A DNA stretch of 33,772 nucleotides from assembly GCA_012728155.1 (NCBI GenBank), contig JAAYFR010000099.1:1-33772 (forward strand), in the 5' to 3' direction. This stretch comes from Bacteroidales bacterium (GTDB lineage Bacteria; Bacteroidota; Bacteroidia; Bacteroidales; Dysgonomonadaceae). This document shows, piece by piece, positions 32,244 to 33,772 of this stretch. Position numbers and translations under genes: made by a program. The notes beneath the pieces were generated by a model. The model searched no databases and had not been told where the DNA came from. It saw nothing but the letters and a program-made list of their open reading frames with translations. Every line of letters begins with the position of its first letter. Position 1 is the first letter of the stretch.

Positions 32244-33772
32244 ATGTTCAAAAATCATCCTAAAGGGTTGCTCGCCGCCTCACTGGCGAATATGGGAGAG
32301 CGTTTTGGTTTTTATACCGTGATGGCTATCCTTTCACTTTTCTTAATGACAAAGTTCGGCTTAAATGAGACAAGCACTGGAATTATCTACTCCATCTTTT
32401 ATGCTTCCATCTATCTGCTGGCGTTGGTAGGTGGTTTGCTTGCCGACAAAACTCGAAATTATAAAGGCATCATATTGATCGGTCTGCTTTTGATGACATT
32501 GGGATATGTGATTATCTCGATACCTACTGCAACGCCTGTGCCACAGGATAAATTCGGCATTTTGCTGGCTTTAAGTTGTTTTGGACTTCTTACCATTGCA
32601 TTTGGAAATGGGATGTTCAAAGGTAATCTGCAAGCACTGGTCGGCCAGATGTATGATAATCCGCAGTACGAAAAAATGCGCGATTCCGGGTTCCAGTTGT
32701 TCTATATGTTTATTAATGTGGGTGCCATCTTCGCTCCTTTTCTTGCTGTTGGCGTAAGAAATTGGTGGGTAGAGAAGAATGGTTATCTATATAATGCCGA
32801 TCTCCCTTCCCTTGCCCACCAATATCTGGGCAACACCATTACTCCTGAAGGAACGGCAAGGTTACAAAATCTGGCATCGGAAGCTGGATTTGCCGGTACC
32901 GACATTGCCACTTTCAGCAGTGGTTATTTGAATGTCTTCACTACCGGATTTCATTACGCTTTTGCGATAGCTATTGTGGCGATGATTATCTCATTGCTCA
33001 TCTATGTTTTCAATAAGAATGGATTCCCCGATCCAGCTGGCAAGTACATTGACAAGAGTGGCAATGCTGCTGTGGAAGAGATGGATATCAAAGAGGTAAA
33101 GCAGCGTCTTTATGCTCTGTTTGCCGTTTTTGCGGTCGTTATTTTCTTCTGGTTCTCCTTCCATCAAAATGGATTGACCCTTACCTATTTTGCCAAGGAC
33201 TATACCGATTTGAACCAGATAAAGGTCAACTTGGGATTTGTCACTTTACAGGGAGCCGAAATATTCCAGTCGATCAACCCTTTCTTTGTGGTGTTCCTTA
33301 CTCCTATTATCGTGGGATTTTTCGGATGGCTCAGGAGCAAAGGGAAAGAACCGTCCACACCCCGCAAGATAGCGATTGGTATGGGTATCGCGGCAATGGC
33401 TTATGTGGTCATGGCAATAGGGTCGATCGGACTTCCCCTCAAGTCGGAAGTGGATGCGATGGGTGGATTGGCCGATTCGGCACGTGTAACTCCCTGGCTA
33501 TTGATTGGCACCTATTTTATCCTTACCGTAGCCGAGCTGTTTATCAGTCCGCTGGGTATCTCATTTGTGTCGAAAGTGGATCCTCCCAAATTTCAGGGTA
33601 TCATGCAGGGTGCCTGGTTAGGAGCTACAGCAGTGGGTAACAGCCTATTGTTTATCGGCGCCATCTTCTACACCAATATGTCGATGGTTACCACATGGAT
33701 GCTATTCGTAACGGCATGTCTCATCTCCATGTTCACCATGCTGGCAATGATCAAATGGCTGGAAAGGGTTGC
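32244..33772 (+). CDS. POT/PTR2-family proton-coupled peptide transporter, 3' end missing
   Basis: The frame is open from ATG 32244 to the window edge, giving 509 codons without a stop. The start MFKNHPKGLLAASLANMGERFGFYTVM shows (in part) the ERF element at 19-21 of the ExxERFxYY proton-coupling motif of POT transporters; the first Glu is replaced here. Many hydrophobic segments follow (for example SIFYASIYLLALVGGLLAD, FQLFYMFINVGAIFAPF in part), and the conserved HQNGLTLTYFAKDYT region and GTYFILTVAELFISPLG (E of transmembrane helix 10 region) match the family. Such proteins import di- and tripeptides with protons across the inner membrane. Extended loops, as around 190-230, are common in Bacteroidota members. 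The divergent position to pheA may be accidental. Confidence 0.9.
   Translation, partial: MFKNHPKGLLAASLANMGERFGFYTVMAILSLFLMTKFGLNETSTGIIYSIFYASIYLLALVGGLLADKTRNYKGIILIGLLLMTLGYVIISIPTATPVPQDKFGILLALSCFGLLTIAFGNGMFKGNLQALVGQMYDNPQYEKMRDSGFQLFYMFINVGAIFAPFLAVGVRNWWVEKNGYLYNADLPSLAHQYLGNTITPEGTARLQNLASEAGFAGTDIATFSSGYLNVFTTGFHYAFAIAIVAMIISLLIYVFNKNGFPDPAGKYIDKSGNAAVEEMDIKEVKQRLYALFAVFAVVIFFWFSFHQNGLTLTYFAKDYTDLNQIKVNLGFVTLQGAEIFQSINPFFVVFLTPIIVGFFGWLRSKGKEPSTPRKIAIGMGIAAMAYVVMAIGSIGLPLKSEVDAMGGLADSARVTPWLLIGTYFILTVAELFISPLGISFVSKVDPPKFQGIMQGAWLGATAVGNSLLFIGAIFYTNMSMVTTWMLFVTACLISMFTMLAMIKWLERV

Overview
The window looks like chromosomal DNA of a Bacteroidales bacterium (phylum Bacteroidota), probably near the Dysgonomonadaceae/Porphyromonadaceae. 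This rests on gene content and order (uppS-bamA-ompH-ompH, prmC/ribD/recX/comF, the Bat aerotolerance cluster, a DAHP synthase fused to chorismate mutase), on intergenic regions carrying TAnnTTTG-type -7 boxes, and on the scarcity of Shine-Dalgarno sequences. The genus is inference. No rRNA, tRNA, IS element, phage gene or CRISPR array was seen; almost all of it is housekeeping DNA.

Layout. 1-1876: end of one GH29 alpha-L-fucosidase and a complete second one (+). 1886-5075: pyrE with an SRPBCC protein, then comF, recX and prmC (all -). 5100-7603: ribD and a DUF6242-like lipoprotein (+). 7696-13171: an envelope-biogenesis run (+): DUF6089 barrel protein, uppS, bamA and two OmpH/Skp chaperones, closed by a hairpin terminator. 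13231-15620: universal stress protein, small HTH protein with its own terminator, PAP2 phosphatase (-). 15659-24249: the moxR-DUF58-batA-batB-batC-batD-batE cluster (-). 24528-27691: tgt, an LptF/LptG permease and a secreted cyclophilin (+). 27700-31821: a phenylalanine/tyrosine operon (-), transcribed pheA, aminotransferase, DAHP synthase-chorismate mutase, tyrA. 32244-end: a POT-family peptide transporter (+), cut by the window edge.

The most notable find is in the 422-base gap upstream of pheA. On the minus strand a good -7 box is followed by an 18-codon reading frame, MIGSIFAFAFWFYFYFSR, with six Phe, two Tyr and one Trp. Directly after its stop codon lies an arm that can pair in two ways, and 21 bases before the pheA start codon lies a 14-bp hairpin with a U6 tail. 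An 8-bp helix (1:2), an 11-bp helix (2:3) and the terminator (3:4) are mutually exclusive in the manner of a classical ribosome-mediated attenuator. It would couple charged tRNA-Phe (and perhaps tRNA-Tyr) to an operon holding the first step of the shikimate pathway, chorismate mutase, both prephenate branches and an aminotransferase. The layout resembles enterobacterial pheL-pheA, but the peptide is different and the host belongs to another phylum.

Secondary points: an 11-copy degenerate heptamer array between pheA and the aminotransferase gene, related CCCGAT-nn-ATCGGG palindromes on both sides of tgt-lptF/G, a Tgt without the usual zinc cysteines, and a Gly/Tyr-repeat loop in BamA.
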